From NCBI RefSeq assembly GCF_030518235.1, contig NZ_JAULSA010000004.1, positions 62,001 through 126,000 of the forward strand: a stretch of 64,000 nt of DNA. Reading direction: 5' to 3'. The position numbers and the translations under genes were made by a program. Under the pieces are notes generated by a model, which was not told the DNA's origin, ran no database searches, and saw only the letters and a list, made by a program, of their open reading frames with translations. Position 1 is the first letter of the stretch. Each line of letters begins with the position of its first letter. Source of the DNA: Saccharibacillus sp. CPCC 101409. GTDB lineage: Bacteria; Bacillota; Bacilli; Paenibacillales; Paenibacillaceae. Shown in pieces: positions 61,253-64,000 of the stretch.

Positions 61253-62629
61253 ATGCTGTCGGATGCCAACAAAAACACGGCGGATCAAACATCTTCGCGC
61301 CTGGCCGCTTTTTTGTCGCCGCTGCGCAAATCGAAAGCTTTTACCTACCTGTGGCTCGGCCAGTGGATCGCCATGCTCGGCAGTTCGGTGTCGGTGCTGA
61401 TCCTGCCGCTCGTCGTCTACTCGCTGACCGATTCGTCCACGGCGCTCGGCTTCGCGATGACCTGCTATATGCTGCCGAATATTCTCGCGCTGCCGTTTGC
61501 CGGCTGGATCGTGGACAAAACGGATCGGCTGCGGCTGGTCATGCTCAGCAACTCGGCCCGGCTGTGCATCATGCTGCTGGCGGCGATCTCGCTGTTCACG
61601 GGCACGATCACGCTGGAGCGGCTGTATATCGGGCTTGTGTTCTACGGCCTGATGGAAGGCGTGTTCAACCCGGCGTATTCCGCTCTGCGCGCCGAGGTGT
61701 TCACGCCCGATATCCGCAACGCCGCCAACGCGCTGAGCCAGATCAGCATCCAGGGCGTCCGCCTGCTCGGCCCGGCGCTGGGCGGGATGCTGGTGACGGC
61801 GGCTTCGCCGGGAGCGGGCTTTGCGCTCGATTCCGTCACCTACCTGATCTCGCTGATCTGCTTTACAGTGCTGGGTCGTGTGCTCGCCTCGCAAAAAGAA
61901 CGGCACGGCGCAGCGGCGGGGACGCGGATTGGCGCGGCCGAATCGCGGACGGCTGCGGGCACGGCGGCGGAAAGCGCTCCGGCAAGCGGCGCTTCCGTAA
62001 CGCTCAAGAAATCTTCCGTGCTCTCCGGCTTCGGGTCGGAGTTTATGGAGGGCGTGCATGTGCTGCGGCGGCTGCCGTGGCTGTGGATCACGATCGTCGC
62101 TTTTTCTCTGCTGAATATTTGCTATACCGGCATCGTCGCCGTGCTTGTGCCCTGGCTGTTCAAAGTCCATCACGGCCTGCCGCCGTCCGTTTACGGGATT
62201 GCGATGGCGGGCACGGCGGTGGGCGCGATTCTGGCGGCGGCGCTGTTCGGCTCAAAAAGGGATTGGAAACGGCGCGGCCTGGTCGCTTACGGCGGCGCGC
62301 TGCTGGGCGGGGTCGCCCTGCTGCTGCTCTCGGTCGTCACCTGGGTGCCGGGACTCGTGATGGCGATGATGCTCGAAGGCTTCGGAATGATGATGTTCAT
62401 GATTATTTGGGAGATCAGCCTGCAGGAACTGGTGCCCGCCGAAAGCTTCGGCCGGGTCGCCAGCCTCGATATGCTCGGCTCGTTCGCGCTGCTGCCGGTC
62501 GGCTACCTGGTCGTCGGCCGCCTGGCCGATACGATCGGCGGCATCCCGACGATCGCCATTTTCGCCTGCGCCGGCATCCTGATCCTGCTGACCGCGCTCT
62601 GCTCGCCGCATATCCGGAGATTCGAGTAG
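61253..62629 (+). CDS. MFS transporter, putative drug exporter
   Basis: The 458-residue protein has 12 predicted helices. N-terminal features are FTYLWLGQWIAMLGSSVSVL and the A-motif-like AGWIVDKTDRLRLVM; RAEVFTPDIRNAANALSQIS is typical of the MFS_3/enterobactin-exporter-like subgroup. A hydrophilic Ala/Ser/Glu loop lies between helices 6 and 7. The start is ATG 61253 behind AAGGAGAG, which lies within the end of the regulator gene. The regulator-exporter pairing suggests an inducible efflux pump; substrates are unknown. Confidence 0.88.
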   Translation: MLSDANKNTADQTSSRLAAFLSPLRKSKAFTYLWLGQWIAMLGSSVSVLILPLVVYSLTDSSTALGFAMTCYMLPNILALPFAGWIVDKTDRLRLVMLSNSARLCIMLLAAISLFTGTITLERLYIGLVFYGLMEGVFNPAYSALRAEVFTPDIRNAANALSQISIQGVRLLGPALGGMLVTAASPGAGFALDSVTYLISLICFTVLGRVLASQKERHGAAAGTRIGAAESRTAAGTAAESAPASGASVTLKKSSVLSGFGSEFMEGVHVLRRLPWLWITIVAFSLLNICYTGIVAVLVPWLFKVHHGLPPSVYGIAMAGTAVGAILAAALFGSKRDWKRRGLVAYGGALLGGVALLLLSVVTWVPGLVMAMMLEGFGMMMFMIIWEISLQELVPAESFGRVASLDMLGSFALLPVGYLVVGRLADTIGGIPTIAIFACAGILILLTALCSPHIRRFE

Positions 62630-62696
62630 CGGCTGCGCCGGCCTTTCACCCGGCTGCCCGGCTCGACGGGAACCCGGCAAGCATTCAAAAGCCAAA

Positions 62697-62731
62697 TCGA
62701 AGTCGAAGTCGAAGTCGAAGTCGAAGTCGAA
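62697..62731. repeat. TCGAAG hexamer microsatellite
   Basis: Five perfect TCGAAG units and one partial unit in noncoding DNA after the MFS gene. Confidence 0.9.
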
Positions 62732-62784
62732 ACGACGCCGTCCCGCTGCCGGGTGATCAAAACAGGACTTACATTGACTTTTAG

Positions 62785-62942
62785 GCAACGTAGAAGGATC
62801 TATTCTTGCACTTTGGCCTACTACGTTGTCGAAAAAGCAGCGTAGAACGCGTAATCGGCGCAAATATCCAACCAGGATTGTTCTACATTGCATAATCGGC
62901 AGCGTAGCCCGGTTTTCCTTTCTTTTTTGAGCTCTACGTTGC
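62785..62942. repeat. six dispersed CTACGTTG/CAACGTAG motifs (region IV)
   Basis: CAACGTAGAA (62785), CTACGTTG (62821), GCAGCGTAGAACGCG (62837), TTCTACATTGCATAATCGG (62881), CAGCGTAGCC (62900) and CTCTACGTTGC (62932) alternate in orientation. AATCGGC follows two of them. This family differs from regions I-III but has the same habit: grouped motifs in a convergent gap. Confidence 0.5.
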
Positions 62943-63002
62943 TTTTTAGGACATGCAGCGCTTGCCAAAACCGTTAACGGACATCTGAATGTGCAGCATA
63001 CA

Positions 63003-63043
63003 AAAAAGCGTCTCCCTGTCTTTATCGAGGGGAGACGCTTTTT
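63003..63043. terminator. bidirectional terminator between MFS and ABC permease genes
   Basis: AAAAAGCGTCTCCC (63003-63016) pairs with GGGAGACGCTTTTT (63030-63043) with A and T tracts on the two sides. Confidence 0.88.
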
Positions 63044-63114
63044 CTATAAATATCGTCCTATAGCAAAACTTCAATCCTTTTTCGCGGCATCGGCGGCGGA
63101 ATCCTTCGGCTTCG

Positions 63115-64000
63115 TCAAACTTCCCTGGCGTCGAACAGCAGAATCTGCGCCGTCGTCAGCACGGTGCCGAAGCCCAGCAGAATGCCGGCGCCCGTCAGCA
63201 GTTGGCCGTAGGCGACTTCGGAGCCGATCACCGACTTGTACAAAGTCGCGTACTCGGTCGGCATCGCCGAAGATACCGCCGGGAACAGCAGGCCGATGCC
63301 GCCCAGCGCGGCGAGCAGCAGCACGCCGAGCAGAAAGCCCGACGTCGCGCTGCGCGCCAGCGTCGAAGCGAAGATCGCCGCGGCGCCGAACGCTGCCGCC
63401 GGAAGCAGCGTCAGGGCGTAGGCGGCCAGCACCGCCGGCAGGTCCAGTCCGCCGGAGCCCGCGCCCGAGAGCGCGCCCGCCGCGAGCGACAGCGCCAGCA
63501 GCACGGCCAGCAGGCCGGCCTGGTAGGCCACGATCGCGGCGAGCTTGCCGAGCGCAAGCGCGGGGCGGCTCACCGGCCGGGTGAGCGGGATCTTCAGCTC
63601 GCCGCGCTCCCGCTCGCCGGCGAACAGGTCCGCCGCCAGCATGCAGGCGGCCAGCGGCAGCAGCACGTACGCCGCCAGCGACAGCAGCGTGAACGGCAGG
63701 TTCGCCGGCGAGAAGCGGATCATGCTTCCGGGCAGCCGGTTGAGCAGCAGCACGATCAGCGGCGCCAGCGCGACCGGCACCGGGAGCGCCCGGTACTTGA
63801 ACTGCGCGAGAATCTTGCGCAGTTCGACTTCGGCCGCGCGGCCGATCATCGCGGCGGTGCCGGGCGCTTTGACGGGCTGCGCGTCCGCCGCGCGCCCGCC
63901 CGCCTTTGCTTCGGGAGCGGCCGCGCTCCTCCCGGACGTCGCGTCCGAAGGCCGCGCGTCTTCGCCCGGCTTCGGCGCGGCCGAAGCCGAAAACGCATCC
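63115..64000 (-). CDS. ABC-2 type transporter permease (5' end beyond the window)
   Basis: The visible part has about six membrane helices in the arrangement of ABC-2 permeases: MIGRAAEVELRKILAQFKYR before the first helix, ADLFAGERERGELKIPLTRP (the typical elbow/coupling segment), then four helices and a short C-terminus (ILLFDAREV). The ATG at 63849 has no ribosome site. The frame stays open through an Ala/Pro/Gly/Glu-rich stretch of about 50 residues to the window edge, so the true start lies outside or the permease is joined to another domain such as the ATPase. The stop TGA is at 63115-63117. Confidence 0.78.
   Translation of the reverse strand, partial: DAFSASAAPKPGEDARPSDATSGRSAAAPEAKAGGRAADAQPVKAPGTAAMIGRAAEVELRKILAQFKYRALPVPVALAPLIVLLLNRLPGSMIRFSPANLPFTLLSLAAYVLLPLAACMLAADLFAGERERGELKIPLTRPVSRPALALGKLAAIVAYQAGLLAVLLALSLAAGALSGAGSGGLDLPAVLAAYALTLLPAAAFGAAAIFASTLARSATSGFLLGVLLLAALGGIGLLFPAVSSAMPTEYATLYKSVIGSEVAYGQLLTGAGILLGFGTVLTTAQILLFDAREV

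Larger units (their letters stand above)
62630..63002. other. convergent intergenic region with two repeat types
   Basis: No gene. It contains a TCGAAG hexamer run (62697-62731) and the CTACGTTG motif group (62785-62942), then a bidirectional terminator. Confidence 0.6.

Noticed and set aside
62697..62731. Asp-Phe repeat peptide on the minus strand
   Set aside because: It is only the translation of the TCGAAG hexamer run in noncoding DNA after the MFS gene.

Overview
The window looks like a chromosomal segment from a GC-rich, Gram-positive Paenibacillaceae member (Paenibacillus/Saccharibacillus type). The reasons are strong AGGAGG-type ribosome sites with occasional TTG and GTG starts, a Bacillus-style deo operon with its SorC-type DeoR, an SLH-domain envelope protein, meso-diaminopimelate dehydrogenase, YesM/YesN-type sensor-regulator pairs, lipoproteins and T-tailed intrinsic terminators. 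No rRNA, tRNA, CRISPR array, prophage or complete insertion sequence was seen. The genus is inferred from gene content and style only.

Layout. 1-2.1 kb: secreted asparaginase, then two overlapping, internally deleted GNAT remnants. 2.3-8.3 kb: complete seven-gene Mrp Na+/H+ antiporter operon (mrpABCDEFG). 8.4-14.2 kb: small accessory genes (methyltransferase, L7/L12-like membrane protein, a 51-residue ORF, secreted beta-propeller protein, GlsB-like protein, minimal chemotaxis receptor, 114-residue protein) plus one copy of a MITE-like element. 14.3-21.9 kb: a two-gene operon of an Sfp-type phosphopantetheinyl transferase and a dimodular NRPS ending in a reductase domain (A-PCP-C-A-PCP-R), the layout that makes dipeptide aldehydes and cyclic imines or pyrazinones. 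22.2-29.3 kb: deoR and the operon deoC-cdd-nupC-deoB-deoD-pdp for nucleoside uptake and breakdown, with a DeoR operator/promoter and a strong terminator.

29.4-34.2 kb: membrane protein, an HtpG-type Hsp90 paired with a TPR-like protein, and an MgtC/SapB protein. 34.3-39.4 kb: a second MITE copy carrying a 38-bp tandem array, an SLH protein, a PepSY protein and a response regulator/kinase/PepSY operon. 39.7-42.4 kb: ddh and gdhA, linking ammonia, glutamate and cell-wall diaminopimelate. 42.9-51.6 kb: a DUF6526-like protein, an SBP-kinase-AraC regulator unit and a separate chvE-mmsA-mmsB sugar ABC operon; the first probably senses and controls the second. 51.8-56.4 kb: Fur-controlled iron-siderophore binding lipoprotein, DUF554 protein, metallophosphatase and S41 peptidase lipoprotein. 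56.6-59.0 kb: TerD-VWA fusion, 93-residue protein and proline-rich repeat protein on the same strand. 59.3-64.0 kb: ZIP transporter followed by seven 39-bp hairpin repeats, ArsR-type regulator with MFS exporter, and an ABC-2 permease running off the edge.

The most interesting items are the NRPS/PPTase locus with a readable specificity code (Leu-like then Pro-like), the Hsp90-TPR pair, the MITE whose two copies differ in length by exactly four 38-bp units, the ZIP 3' hairpin array, and a family of about 25-nt palindromic motifs that occurs as groups of four in three separate intergenic regions.
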